64,000 nt of DNA from Hydrocarboniclastica marina (GCF_004851605.1 NZ_CP031093.1:1984001-2048000); one strand, 5' to 3'; shown: positions 17,007-26,202, counted from the stretch's first letter. Made by a program: numbers and translations. The notes: generated from the sequence alone by a model not told the origin.

Positions 17007-18011
17007 ATGAACATTCAATTCAGTAAAAGCCTGCGCAGGGCGGCTTTCTATGGCCTCCATGCCTTAGTTAGGATGGTCCCTTCTGCGTTCTGGCGGCGGA
17101 GACGGCTCGCGTTGGTCGAGGAGTTTCAGGCCCAGCCTCCAAACGCAAGAGCAGCGATCGAAAAGCGCGTGGACTACTACAACCGTTTGTCTCGGCCTTT
17201 TGCACTTTCACCGACCGCGGAGCGGGTCAGCGCATTCTCTTCGAAAAACAAAAGCAGCGCATACAGTTGTGATTTCAGGCGCGTCACAGCTGGACTGCCA
17301 GCCGAAGCCAGGGTCAGCTATCTGTTTGGTGACGTCACCGAGATTCCCGAAACGCCCCACTTCGTCAAGAGCCGTCCTGTCACCGAAGGGCCGGCAAACG
17401 CAAACTCAGTGCTGCTAAAGCTGAACAGTATTCGGCACTACTGCTTCGTGGAAGATCAAATACCTTTCGCTGCCAAAAAACCGATGGCCGTCTGGCGGGG
17501 TAAATCGAATCGGCAGCATCGGATCGATTTTGCGCGACGCTTCGCCGATCACCCAATGTGTAACATCGGCTGTGTCCGCCATAAGGAAAAGTCAGCGCAG
17601 CCGTGGCATCGCAACTACATGAGCATACAGGAGCAGCTTCAGTACCAGTTTATCGTCAGCGTGGAAGGCATCGATGTAGCGACCAACCTCAAGTGGATCA
17701 TGGCGTCCAACTCGCTCTGTCTGATGAGAAAGCCGAGATACGAAACCTGGTTTATGGAGGGCAGCCTTATTGCCGGCTATCATTATGTGCAGCTTAAGGA
17801 CGATCACTCGGATCTCCCCGCGAAGATCGAGTACTACCGTAACCACCCCGACGAAGCGCAGGCGATCATCAAAAACGCCAATGCTTTTTCACAGCAATTC
17901 ATGGACCGACGCCAGGAAACTCTCATTGCCTGGCTGGTCATAGACAGGTATCTGCAACTGAGTGGCCAGCCTTCAAAGACACGTCGTTACGCCTTGGCTG
18001 AGCCTGCGTGA
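17007..18011 (+). CDS. Glycosyltransferase family 90 (LpsA/CAP10-like)
   Basis: A 334-residue cytoplasmic or membrane-associated protein. The segments AVWRGKSNRQHRIDFARRF, QYQFIVSVEGIDVATNLKWIMASNSLCLM and TWFMEGSLIAGYHYVQLKDDHSDL match the conserved core of GT90/LpsA enzymes, which add sugars to lipopolysaccharide or capsule. The N-terminus is basic with a weakly hydrophobic stretch. It stands alone between pycA and a two-component system, without other LPS genes, so its acceptor is unknown. ATG with AGGTAGGG just upstream. Confidence 0.85.
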   Translation: MNIQFSKSLRRAAFYGLHALVRMVPSAFWRRRRLALVEEFQAQPPNARAAIEKRVDYYNRLSRPFALSPTAERVSAFSSKNKSSAYSCDFRRVTAGLPAEARVSYLFGDVTEIPETPHFVKSRPVTEGPANANSVLLKLNSIRHYCFVEDQIPFAAKKPMAVWRGKSNRQHRIDFARRFADHPMCNIGCVRHKEKSAQPWHRNYMSIQEQLQYQFIVSVEGIDVATNLKWIMASNSLCLMRKPRYETWFMEGSLIAGYHYVQLKDDHSDLPAKIEYYRNHPDEAQAIIKNANAFSQQFMDRRQETLIAWLVIDRYLQLSGQPSKTRRYALAEPA

Positions 18012-18172
18012 AGGCGGAAGTGACCATCTTTGTACGGTGCCTTGCTCCTTCGTTATCGCTTATGTATTGAGCCTCCAATATAGTCTACGAGTGTGCCTGA
18101 GCCTCTTCTCGGTTGGCCACGCCGGGCATATTACTGATGCTGTAAAGTGTTTTTCAAAGGGGGAGTCTCCGG

Positions 18173-18871
18173 TTGCCTACCCGAGTACTGATAGTTGAGG
18201 ATCAAACGGCGCTTGCAGAGAACCTGGCCGAATTCCTCAGCGAGGACCACTACGCCCTGGACTTTGCCTCGGATGGGCTTACAGCACTGCACTTGCTTGC
18301 CAGCAATACATACGACGTTATCGTGCTGGATATCATGCTGCCGGGGATATCTGGCTACGAACTCTGTCGTCGCCTGAGAAACGATCTCCACAGCTCTGTG
18401 CCGGTGATATTCATGACCGCCCGTGGCGAGCTGAGCGACAAAGAACAGGGCTTTGCCCTGGGCGGGGACGACTACCTGGTTAAACCATTTGCGCTGCGTG
18501 AATTGCAGCTGCGGATAGATGCGCTCACTCGCAGGGGCACTGCGGACCGCAGTCTTCTCTGCGCAGGTGCCCTCCACTATGACCCCGGAACGTTGATTGC
18601 CAGCTTTTCCGGAAAGGGATCGGTGGAACTTTCAGCTACATCATCGCGACTGTTTGAAGCGCTTATCAGGAAGTACCCGCGATTCGCTTCACATGAGGAC
18701 CTTAGCCGCGTCATCTGGGGTATAGGTGAAGGCGACCCTCACACGCTGCGAACACACGTCTATGCATTGCGCAAAACACTTCAGACAGCTTTCGGCCATC
18801 CTTTTATAAAGACGGTGCACGGTCGCGGCTACCGTATCGAAAGCCCCGACCCGTCGGAAGGCCAGTTGTGA
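18173..18871 (+). CDS. OmpR-family response regulator
   Basis: A 232-residue two-domain regulator. The receiver domain (1-115) has the acidic pair in VEDQ, the phospho-acceptor Asp53 (VLDIMLPG), the switch residue in MTARG and Lys104 (DDYLVKPF). A winged-helix DNA-binding domain follows (RTHVYALRKTL, KTVHGRGYRIE). The start is a TTG preceded by a strong GGGGGAG at seven bases. It overlaps the kinase gene by four bases (GTGA), so the two are co-translated. Target genes cannot be inferred. Confidence 0.92.
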   Translation: MPTRVLIVEDQTALAENLAEFLSEDHYALDFASDGLTALHLLASNTYDVIVLDIMLPGISGYELCRRLRNDLHSSVPVIFMTARGELSDKEQGFALGGDDYLVKPFALRELQLRIDALTRRGTADRSLLCAGALHYDPGTLIASFSGKGSVELSATSSRLFEALIRKYPRFASHEDLSRVIWGIGEGDPHTLRTHVYALRKTLQTAFGHPFIKTVHGRGYRIESPDPSEGQL

Positions 18872-20154
18872 AAGCCTCTCTTGCAGCGCGGATTTTCAGA
18901 ACGACACTCGCCATCGGCCTGATCAATGCGGCGCTGACCCTCGTAGCAACCGAATGGATCTATGAGGACATTGAAGAAACCAATCTCAACATAAGCCTGG
19001 CCGAAGAACGTGCATTTTTCCAGCAGCGCATCGAAGCATCGGCGCGCGTGCAGTCCTGGAGCTCCGCACTGCTGCAGGTCCATTATGTACCCGATACTGC
19101 GGTGAACACCGCCCTGCCCCCACTCTTTGCCGGCCTGCCGGTCCCTTTTGCAGCAGAGGTTGATGCGGACAACGAAACCCACCTCGTATCAATTGAACGG
19201 ACAGAGAGTCCGCCCGGGGTTCTGTACCTGGCCCAGGACATAACCGTTCTTGAGAACCGCGAGGATTTGCTGCAACAGGCCGGTATTATTGTCCTGGCCC
19301 TTGCCATGCTGGTGCTAAGCCTCATTCTGGCCCGTATCGGTACGGGACGCATTGTGCGTCCACTCAGGAACCTGTCGAGGCAAATCGCTACCCGCAAGCC
19401 GGGCGTAGACCTCGGGCTTATCCGTACTGACTACGCGGATCAGGAACTGGCCGACATCGTGCGGGTGCTGAATGACCTGCTTGCGGCCCTGGAGGCATAT
19501 ATCCACCGCGAGAAAGCAATGATCAGCCTTGCCAGCCACGAACTCCGGACGCCCATCGCCGTAATATCGGGCGCCCTTGATGTGCTGGAGCAGCGGGCCA
19601 CGCTGAGCGAAGCGGATCAGAAGACAATTGCACGTATACGACGCGCTGCCGACAAGATGCAGGCCGATGTTGCCGCGCTCCTGAAGCTGGCCCATCGTTC
19701 CGACAGCATGGAGAAGGCAGATCAGCTTGATACCAATGCCTGCGTTTCTGCCGTAATCGGGGAGCTTGAAAACAGTGCCCCGGAGAACGCCGGAAGAGTC
19801 ACTATTGTTAGGACTGAGCCTGCCCCCAGCGTGCATGCAGACCCAGCACTGGTGCATATGCTGCTTCGGAATCTTATCCAGAACGCACTGCGACACACCC
19901 ACGGCCAAGTAAGCGTGAGACTCGGCCATGATGGCCTCCGGGTCGTTGACGCCGGTGCAGGACTACCGCCGCACATCCATGATCGGCTAAACGAGCGGCA
20001 GAGCAAGAATGAAGTACCGGAGGACGGGTTGGGCCTGTTCATCGTCGGGCTGATCTGTGAGCGCCTGGGCTGGACGCTACGGGTGTGTAAAAGCGGCGCG
20101 ACGGGAACTGAAGTAGAACTTCTCTACCGGGCAGGCCCGAAGTCTTCCGGTTAG
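18868..20154 (+). CDS. Sensor histidine kinase
   Basis: A 428-residue membrane kinase starting with GTG inside the end of the regulator gene. The first membrane helix (about 10-30), a short periplasmic sensor of roughly 100 residues and the second helix (about 137-157) lead to a HAMP-like linker. The HisKA domain has its phospho-accepting His224 in SLASHELRTPIA. The ATPase domain has LLRNLIQNALRH (N box), VVDAGAGLPP (G1) and DGLGLFIVG (G2). It phosphorylates the adjacent OmpR-type regulator. The small periplasmic domain has no recognisable ligand motif. Confidence 0.92.
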   Translation: MKASLAARIFRTTLAIGLINAALTLVATEWIYEDIEETNLNISLAEERAFFQQRIEASARVQSWSSALLQVHYVPDTAVNTALPPLFAGLPVPFAAEVDADNETHLVSIERTESPPGVLYLAQDITVLENREDLLQQAGIIVLALAMLVLSLILARIGTGRIVRPLRNLSRQIATRKPGVDLGLIRTDYADQELADIVRVLNDLLAALEAYIHREKAMISLASHELRTPIAVISGALDVLEQRATLSEADQKTIARIRRAADKMQADVAALLKLAHRSDSMEKADQLDTNACVSAVIGELENSAPENAGRVTIVRTEPAPSVHADPALVHMLLRNLIQNALRHTHGQVSVRLGHDGLRVVDAGAGLPPHIHDRLNERQSKNEVPEDGLGLFIVGLICERLGWTLRVCKSGATGTEVELLYRAGPKSSG

Positions 20155-20215
20155 AGAAGACCTGAGGTTGAGACAGTAGGTTCGGACAGCAGTGATCCGG
20201 CGGCGCTGGGCGCGG

Positions 20216-21757
20216 TTAGCCGGCCCGGGCCTTCATCCGGCCAAGGAGAACGTCGAGCAGTACAAATAGCACCAGCGTTCCCCCCATTACCGGCAAGAGC
20301 CAGCCCAGTAGGCCCGCCACAATAACCACGGCACTTCTGGCCGCCATGGGCATGCGAAGGAACGCACCCAACACACCCGGATGGCCAGAGGGGCGGACCC
20401 GGGTCGGTCGCCTCCGCCACCACATTACGTACCCCAACACCACCAGGCAACAAAGGGCCATGGCGAACAGAAACAGCACGACCTGATTAGGCCAGCCGAA
20501 CAGGACGCCCATATGGGCATCTATACCCCAGCGGGTTAGTTTCGCCGCTACGGGAAACTCCGAAAAGTCCGTCTGGTCAACAACCTTAAGGTTATTCGGA
20601 TCGACCGCAGCCGCGTCAACCTGGGTCGGCCAGCGCCGGTCAATCTCAGTGACCGTCCAGGCACGGCCAGGCTCTGACGCCGGTTTGATCTCAACCATAC
20701 CTGCGTCAATTCCTACTGAGCGAGCGCTTTCCAGCACGGCATCAAACAAGGCAGCGTCGCGCTGTAAATCGCCTGCTGGGACCGTAGCAGCAGGCACCAC
20801 ATCGTCGTGGTGACTATGCGCGCCGCCGGGTTGGGGCGGCAGGTCAGCCAAGGCCGTATTGACGCTGGGCGTGCCCCAGCCAAGACTCGCCCGAAGAACT
20901 GAGATATTACCGCCGGCCCACTTTGACCAGGTCAACCCGGTCACGGAGAAAAAGAGCAATACGACCAGTAGAACAAGACCAATGGTCGAGTGCCAACGGC
21001 CCAATCGGGCCCGGTTACGGTTGCCAGGACCAAGGCCCCTGGACGTTACAGTCCCTTTTACGGGTTTTCGATTCGAACTGGACAGGGCGCTGGACCGACC
21101 GGTTGAAGGGCTCACCGGTCGGTTCGAAGAAGAGTTCGAGGGCGAGTTCGAAACCAACCGACGATGCTGGCGCCCGCGTCGTCGCTGCGAAATCCAGATA
21201 AACACCCCCCCTAATGCGACCAGCCAGAGCCAGGACGCCGCAAGCTCGCTGTAGTAACGCCCTATTGCCCCCAGATGCAGGCTTCGGTGCAGCAGGTCCG
21301 TCCAGGTCCGAAACGGCAGCGCTCCACTCGTCCCATAGACCGCGCTATCACCTAGAATCTCTGCATTGACCGGGTCAACAAAGATCGCCCTGTGCTGGAA
21401 TTCAGCCAGTTGAGAATCAGCGAACATGATCCGACTGGTTGCACCGGCTTCGGGGGCCGGTCTAACGGCAACAAGTGTGGCGCTGTCGCCCACAAGTGAT
21501 CGCGCTGCGCGTATCTGTATTGCCAGCGGCAGCGGGTCACCGACTGTGCCGGACGTCAGTTGGTCCCGATAAAGCAGGCTCTCGATCTGTGGTGAAATAA
21601 CATAAAGCCCGCCGGTAAATGCGGCGACGAAAATGAAAGGACCTACCATAAGCCCGATGTAAAAGTGGAGTCTGAGCACCAAGGCATAAGCCCAGGATGG
21701 CTCAGGGACTGCAGGGTCGGAAGAAAGCTGACTTGAGCGTGAATCGGGGGAAGACAT
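20216..21757 (-). CDS. PepSY-associated TM helix protein (PiuB-like)
   Basis: A 513-residue inner-membrane protein. The N-terminal helix LRLHFYIGLMVGPFIFVAAFTGGLYVI, a PepSY-like periplasmic part (SPQIESLLYRDQLT), GRWHSTIGLVLLVVLLFFSVTGLTWSKW and further helices at the C-terminus match the PepSY_TM family, often linked to metal or haem reduction and uptake. A Ser/Asn/Arg-rich insert of about 55 residues lies near 200-250, encoded by GTTCGA-rich DNA. The neighbours (DUF2946, CopZ, CueR-like, CopA) suggest a role in copper or iron handling. Start ATG with AAGG upstream. Confidence 0.85.
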   Translation of the reverse strand: MSSPDSRSSQLSSDPAVPEPSWAYALVLRLHFYIGLMVGPFIFVAAFTGGLYVISPQIESLLYRDQLTSGTVGDPLPLAIQIRAARSLVGDSATLVAVRPAPEAGATSRIMFADSQLAEFQHRAIFVDPVNAEILGDSAVYGTSGALPFRTWTDLLHRSLHLGAIGRYYSELAASWLWLVALGGVFIWISQRRRGRQHRRLVSNSPSNSSSNRPVSPSTGRSSALSSSNRKPVKGTVTSRGLGPGNRNRARLGRWHSTIGLVLLVVLLFFSVTGLTWSKWAGGNISVLRASLGWGTPSVNTALADLPPQPGGAHSHHDDVVPAATVPAGDLQRDAALFDAVLESARSVGIDAGMVEIKPASEPGRAWTVTEIDRRWPTQVDAAAVDPNNLKVVDQTDFSEFPVAAKLTRWGIDAHMGVLFGWPNQVVLFLFAMALCCLVVLGYVMWWRRRPTRVRPSGHPGVLGAFLRMPMAARSAVVIVAGLLGWLLPVMGGTLVLFVLLDVLLGRMKARAG

Positions 21758-21900
21758 GGATCACCTTGTGCGTATGTTTCACAAGCAGCGGCAAATCGTT
21801 AGACGCACAACGGCCCTCTTACAGAAGTGATTAAGAAGGGGTACGCGTGGGTCATAAAACCGCATAAGCGCTGCAGACTGACTGACAACTGAACGTGGTG

Positions 21901-22377
21901 TCAGGCAGGCGGGGCCCGCACAAGGGCATCGGGGAAGATGGCGCCAGAATCAGGCCTCGCCTGAATCCGTAAGACCACCTCTAAACTTGCGGTTGTGTCG
22001 TTGGCAAGCAGCAGCCCAGCCCGGCTCGTTGTGAGGCTGGAATGATTCAGGAACGTGCAGTAGCCGCATTCGGTAACGTTTACGTCGCCGGGATCATGAT
22101 GAGCGAGCGTCGCCGGCTCTTGAGCTGCCGTACGTTGATCTGCGCGCGTCAGATGAGCGTGGGATGATGGCTGGCCTGGACCTGCAGTCAGCTTGTCGAC
22201 AACTGCTTGAGGCGACGCAGCTAGAGCATCCGCTACAGAATTCGCCAGAGGCCCGACAAAGAGCAGCACCATGGCCGCTAGTGCAAGCCATGCCGTCGTT
22301 TTGCGTAATTTCGAAGGCGAAATGTTAGCGGCGAGGCGCAAGTGGGTATCCGACTGTGGCGAAGGCTGGGATAGCAC
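21901..22377 (-). CDS. DUF2946 family protein, probable copper-associated periplasmic/membrane protein
   Basis: A 158-residue protein. A hydrophobic helix (TTAWLALAAMVLLFVGPLANSV, about 28-48) could act as a signal or anchor. A His-containing linker and the motif ECGYCTFLNHS match the DUF2946 family, members of which, as I recall, are often next to copper genes. The C-terminus RAPPA is also typical. A GTG at 22377 is the likely start. It lies 140 bp upstream of the PepSY gene on the same strand and is divergent from copZ. Confidence 0.78.
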   Translation of the reverse strand: MLSQPSPQSDTHLRLAANISPSKLRKTTAWLALAAMVLLFVGPLANSVADALAASPQAVVDKLTAGPGQPSSHAHLTRADQRTAAQEPATLAHHDPGDVNVTECGYCTFLNHSSLTTSRAGLLLANDTTASLEVVLRIQARPDSGAIFPDALVRAPPA

Positions 22378-22566
22378 GGCTTGAAAGCCGCGCCAGCACT
22401 GGACTATACCGTCTCTGCCGTAGCCCCTCCACCGATGAGACCGTTTATTTTTCTTCGCGCGTTTCCGACTCAGCGGAAGCGATTAACGCGGGAGCTGTTG
22501 AATACGGCGCCATCCGGACGCATGTTTAGCAATACAGTTAAGGCGACGAATCCGGGAGCTATTCTA

Positions 22567-22776
22567 ATGACGACCACTATGCTCAAAATCAAGGGAATGA
22601 CCTGCGGCCACTGCCAACGTGCAGTAACCCAGGCGCTCGAAAACGTAGACGGCGTCAAATCCGCTGTGGTGGACCTGGAAGCCGGAACGGCTGCCGTCCA
22701 GGCCTCAGAAAGTACCGAAACTGAAGCCCTTCTGGAGGCAGTGCGGGAAGAAGGTTACGACGCCAACCTGCAATGA
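22567..22776 (+). CDS. copZ: CopZ-like copper chaperone (HMA domain)
   Basis: A 69-residue single heavy-metal-associated domain. The metal site is MTCGHC near residue 10, and the fold pattern (LKIKGMTCGHCQRAVTQALENVDGV, AVREEGYDA) is complete. The protein carries Cu(I) to the P-type ATPase encoded nearby. I chose the ATG at 22567, with GGGAG upstream; a longer frame from 22381 is unlikely because homologues of this size start here. A terminator follows directly. Confidence 0.88.
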   Translation: MTTTMLKIKGMTCGHCQRAVTQALENVDGVKSAVVDLEAGTAAVQASESTETEALLEAVREEGYDANLQ

Positions 22777-22784
22777 CTCTTGAC

Positions 22785-22816
22785 GGCCCCCGGGGTGACT
22801 TCGGGGGTTTCCCTTT
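22785..22816 (+). terminator. Rho-independent terminator after copZ
   Basis: GGCCCCCG and CGGGGGTTTCC form a GC-rich stem of at least six pairs around a short loop, followed by a T-containing stretch, eight bases after the copZ stop. It separates copZ from the cueR-copA unit. Confidence 0.75.
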
Positions 22817-23074
22817 CATTCCAGGTTACACCCCAATCCAAGTAGCGCTCCACGCCAGGTGAGCGTTAGCGGTTCCATCCCATCATAACTGTTTCCCCTT
22901 TCCCGAACTTCTCTTCCTGCCATCAGGCACGCGACTATAAGTCACTTAACGAGCAAGCTCCCCCAGTGGCCGTTAAAGGGCTTGACCTTGTAGCTGACTT
23001 CAAGGATACGCTGTATCGGACAGCTAATACCGGATAAGAAAATTCGGCACCGTGCGCTGACGCAAGAGGCGGCC
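22817..23074. other. Intergenic region between copZ and the MerR gene
   Basis: About 260 bp without a gene. Its right half carries the MerR-type promoter listed separately; the left half has nothing I can identify. Confidence 0.5.
22982..23012 (+). promoter_or_regulatory. CueR/MerR-type promoter-operator with 19-bp spacer
   Basis: A -35 box TTGACC (22982-22987) and a -10 box TACGCT (23007-23012) are separated by 19 bp, longer than the normal 17. Inside the spacer lies a dyad, CCTTG (22986-22990) and CAAGG (23001-23005). Overlong spacers with an internal dyad starting TTGACCTT are the hallmark of promoters that MerR-family metal sensors activate by DNA distortion. It should drive the regulator gene and copA. 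Confidence 0.75.
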
Positions 23075-23476
23075 ATGAAAACCTACAGCATTGGCGAACT
23101 ATCTAACCTGAGCGGTATCTGGAGTCAGGCAATACGCTATTACGAGAAAGAGAATCTGATGCCGGAACCCCCGCGCACACAAGGAAATTACCGGCGCTTT
23201 ACTGAGGACGCTCTAGCCCGATTGCAATTTATCCTGCACGCGAAGCAATGGGGGTTTGCGCTGGACGAGATACGGGAACTGTTGTTGCTTCAGGACGCGA
23301 ACGGCGACCGCGCGGTTGCCAAGCACATAGCAGAGGAGAAGCTGGTGCGGATACGGGAACAGATTGCAAGCCTGTCGCGTGTCGAAGCTGTGCTTGCCAA
23401 AGCACTTAAAGACTGTTCCGGCAAAGGTGCCATTGACGGGTGCCCGATCATAGAAGCGCTCGCAGACTCGAGCTGA
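23075..23476 (+). CDS. MerR-family metal-responsive regulator, CueR-like
   Basis: A 133-residue protein. The winged helix-turn-helix begins YSIGELSNLSGIWSQAIRYYEKENLM, followed by the long dimerisation helix. Near the C-terminus two cysteines, C114 and C123, stand in DCSGKGAIDGCPIIEAL. CueR itself has seven residues between its cysteines and this protein has eight, as in some Pb/Cd/Zn sensors. There is however no Cys at the start of the dimerisation helix, which divalent-metal sensors use. With copA 68 bp downstream, Cu(I) is the likely effector. Confidence 0.87.
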   Translation: MKTYSIGELSNLSGIWSQAIRYYEKENLMPEPPRTQGNYRRFTEDALARLQFILHAKQWGFALDEIRELLLLQDANGDRAVAKHIAEEKLVRIREQIASLSRVEAVLAKALKDCSGKGAIDGCPIIEALADSS

Positions 23477-23544
23477 TACCCATCTGACTGCGCGCCCAAT
23501 GCGGAACGCAATTGAACTCAAATGATGTTCTGGAGACACACACC

Positions 23545-26004
23545 ATGGCGAAATTGGAACTGGGCATTCGTGGCATGACCTGCGCATCCTGTGTTGGGCG
23601 TGTAGAGCGGGCATTGCGAAAGGTGCCTGGTGTCACAGGGGCTCAGGTAAACCTGGCCACGGAGAAAGCCACCGTGAGCTTTGAAGACAAGCCGGAGGCC
23701 ATAAGCACCGTTGAGGCCGTGCGCAAAACGGGCTACGAGCCCGTGCTTGAGCGCGTCGAGATACCGGTGCTGGGTATGACGTGCGGTGCCTGTGTCAGCC
23801 GGGTCGAGCGCGCAATCGATAAAAGCCCAGGCGTTGTCGAGGCCTCTGTCAATCTCACCACCCAGAAAGCGTTCGTTACGTTCATTCCCGGCAGTGGGTC
23901 TGTAGCCGAAATTCAACAGGCCATCCGCAAGGCTGGTTATGAGCCGCAGGAGCCAGGTGCCCGACCCGACCAGAGCGCGGCTGACGACGAGGGCATGGAA
24001 CTGCGACGCAATGTCATTTTCGCAGCAATTTTCACAGTACCGCTGGTCATCATCGGTATGGGCAAAATGCTACCGGGGCTCGACAGCTTTTTCGGAGCCC
24101 TCCTTCACCACCGCGGCTGGATGGCCATTGAGTGGCTGTTGGCGACGCCCGTGCTTTTTTATGCCGGCGCCCGCTTTTTCCGCTCGGGGTTTGCCGAGCT
24201 AAGGCACGCCAACCCCGGCATGAACAGCCTCGTCATGATCGGCTCAAGCGCCGCTTATTTTTATTCAGTATTTGCGCTGGCGGCGCCCGGCATTTTCCCG
24301 GCCGGCACCGCTGAAAGCTATTTCGAGGCAGCGGGCGTCATCGTGACTCTCATCTTGTTAGGTCGGTACTTTGAGCACGTTGCCAAAGGTCGTACTTCGG
24401 AAGCCATCAAGAAGCTGTTACAACTCCAGGCCAAAACAGCACGTGTGATCCGTGGGGGTCAAACCCTCGAACTGCCTGTCGACAGCGTCGTCATCGACGA
24501 CCGAGTACTAACCCGACCGGGAGAGCGCATCGCTGTAGACGGCGTGGTCGAGGAAGGCGAATCCTACGTGGACGAGTCCATGATCAGCGGCGAACCTGTG
24601 CCCGTTGCAAAGGGCAAAGGCAGCGAGGTAGTAGGCGGAACAATCAATAAAAATGGCGCCCTGACCTTCCGGGTCACCCGCATCGGCGGCGAGACCGTGC
24701 TTTCCCGCATCATCAGCATGGTCGAGGCCGCTCAGGCTGAAAAACCGCCTATTCAGGAACTAGCTGATAAGGTAGCCGGCGTCTTTGTGCCAGTGGTAAT
24801 CCTTATCGCGTTGCTGACTTTCGGCATCTGGTACGGTTTCGGCCCGGAGCCGGCTCTCTCCTTCGCGTTCGTGACGGCCGTGAGCGTGTTATTGATCGCC
24901 TGCCCCTGCGCAATGGGTCTGGCCACACCGACCGCGATTATGGTCGGCACCGGTAAAGGTGCTGAGATGGGCGTTCTGTTTCGCAAAGGTGCGGCCCTGG
25001 AAACCCTTGCGCGCACGGAAATTGTGGTCCTCGACAAGACAGGCACGCTTACCCGCGGCCGTCCGGAGCTTACCGACTTCGTTGTGGTTAACGGAATGGA
25101 CGAGTCGGCGGTGCTGCGCTGGGTTGCCGCCGTCGAGGCTCAGAGTGAACATCCTATTGCAGAGGCGATCGTTGCTGGTGCTAAATCTCAGGCACTGGAA
25201 TTGCCCACCGTCAGCCGATTCCAGGCTGAGCCTGGCTATGGCATAGAGGCTGAAGTAGAGGGCAGGACACTAAATGTCGGGGCTGACCGCTACATGCAGC
25301 AACTGGGCATTGACCTGAGTCTGGTCGAAGATCAGGCCGTCGCCCTGGCGACGCAGGCAAAAAGCCCACTCTACGCTGCAGTCGATGGCCAGCTCGCAGC
25401 GGTGATAGCGGTCGCCGATCCCCTCAAAGAGGGCTCCTCAGAGGCGATCAGCGCACTCAAACAGATGGGCCTGCGCGTCGCCATGCTCACAGGCGACAAC
25501 CGCGCGACAGCTGAGGCCATTGCCCGGCAGGTCGGCATAGAACAGGTGCTCGCTGAGGTGCTGCCAGATCAGAAAGCCGCCGAGATAAAGCGCCTGCAAC
25601 AGCGCGGCCTGCGTACTGCATTTGTAGGTGACGGTATCAACGACGCCCCGGCATTGGCGCAGGCCGATGTTGGCATTGCGATAGGCACCGGCACGGATGT
25701 TGCCATTGAGGCCGGCGACATCGTGCTCATGCGTGGCGACCTCCGCGGTATCCTGGAGGCAATCGCTCTATCCCGCCGGACTCGAAAGACCATTATTGGA
25801 AACTTTATCTGGGCCTATGGATACAATGTAGCACTGATACCGGTGGCAGCCGGCCTGCTCTACCCGTTCACCGGGTTCCTGCTCAATCCGATGCTTGCCG
25901 CTGGTGCGATGAGTCTTTCCAGCCTGTTCGTGTTGACCAACTCGCTCCGTTTGAGGGGTTTTGAGCCAGCCGCTGCTTTCGGTGGAAATCAGCGCGCCAA
26001 ATAG
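23545..26004 (+). CDS. copA: Cu(I)-translocating P1B-type ATPase
   Basis: An 819-residue copper exporter. Two N-terminal heavy-metal domains carry GMTCASC (Cys13/16) and GMTCGAC (around residue 80). Membrane helices follow, with the ion-binding CPC at 453-455 (IACPCAMGLATPT). The phosphorylation motif DKTGT has Asp497, and the nucleotide and hinge motifs HPIAEAI, TGDN and GDGINDAPAL are present. It pumps Cu(I) from cytoplasm to periplasm. The ATG at 23545 is preceded by GGAG; an upstream TTG is less likely. It probably shares the metal-activated promoter with the MerR gene. Confidence 0.95.
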   Translation: MAKLELGIRGMTCASCVGRVERALRKVPGVTGAQVNLATEKATVSFEDKPEAISTVEAVRKTGYEPVLERVEIPVLGMTCGACVSRVERAIDKSPGVVEASVNLTTQKAFVTFIPGSGSVAEIQQAIRKAGYEPQEPGARPDQSAADDEGMELRRNVIFAAIFTVPLVIIGMGKMLPGLDSFFGALLHHRGWMAIEWLLATPVLFYAGARFFRSGFAELRHANPGMNSLVMIGSSAAYFYSVFALAAPGIFPAGTAESYFEAAGVIVTLILLGRYFEHVAKGRTSEAIKKLLQLQAKTARVIRGGQTLELPVDSVVIDDRVLTRPGERIAVDGVVEEGESYVDESMISGEPVPVAKGKGSEVVGGTINKNGALTFRVTRIGGETVLSRIISMVEAAQAEKPPIQELADKVAGVFVPVVILIALLTFGIWYGFGPEPALSFAFVTAVSVLLIACPCAMGLATPTAIMVGTGKGAEMGVLFRKGAALETLARTEIVVLDKTGTLTRGRPELTDFVVVNGMDESAVLRWVAAVEAQSEHPIAEAIVAGAKSQALELPTVSRFQAEPGYGIEAEVEGRTLNVGADRYMQQLGIDLSLVEDQAVALATQAKSPLYAAVDGQLAAVIAVADPLKEGSSEAISALKQMGLRVAMLTGDNRATAEAIARQVGIEQVLAEVLPDQKAAEIKRLQQRGLRTAFVGDGINDAPALAQADVGIAIGTGTDVAIEAGDIVLMRGDLRGILEAIALSRRTRKTIIGNFIWAYGYNVALIPVAAGLLYPFTGFLLNPMLAAGAMSLSSLFVLTNSLRLRGFEPAAAFGGNQRAK

Positions 26005-26172
26005 ACCCAGTGCTCAGATAATACCCGCCCAGTCGATGGGCATTTGGATATTCACCCGGGCAAGTGCCTCGGCTCCACGCCAGCACGTTTTGCGGGCCGT
26101 TGGCTCGAGAGGAGAATGGCTCCGTCCGCACACGCTTTGGTTTTAAACGTAGCTATTGCACCTGATTAAAAG

Positions 26173-26202
26173 GTCGAGTTAGGATCAGTCGAGCTAAGAC
26201 GT
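26173..26202. repeat. Two 15-bp direct repeats upstream of the nor cluster
   Basis: GTCGAGTTAGGATCA (26173-26187) is followed at once by GTCGAGCTAAGACGT (26188-26202); 9-10 of 15 positions match, best in GTCGAG-TA. The pair lies about 80-105 bp before the small gene at 26279. The rest of the 26005-26278 spacer shows nothing; I found no FNR/DNR-type TTGAT-N4-ATCAA site. It could be a tandem operator for the nor genes. Confidence 0.5.
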
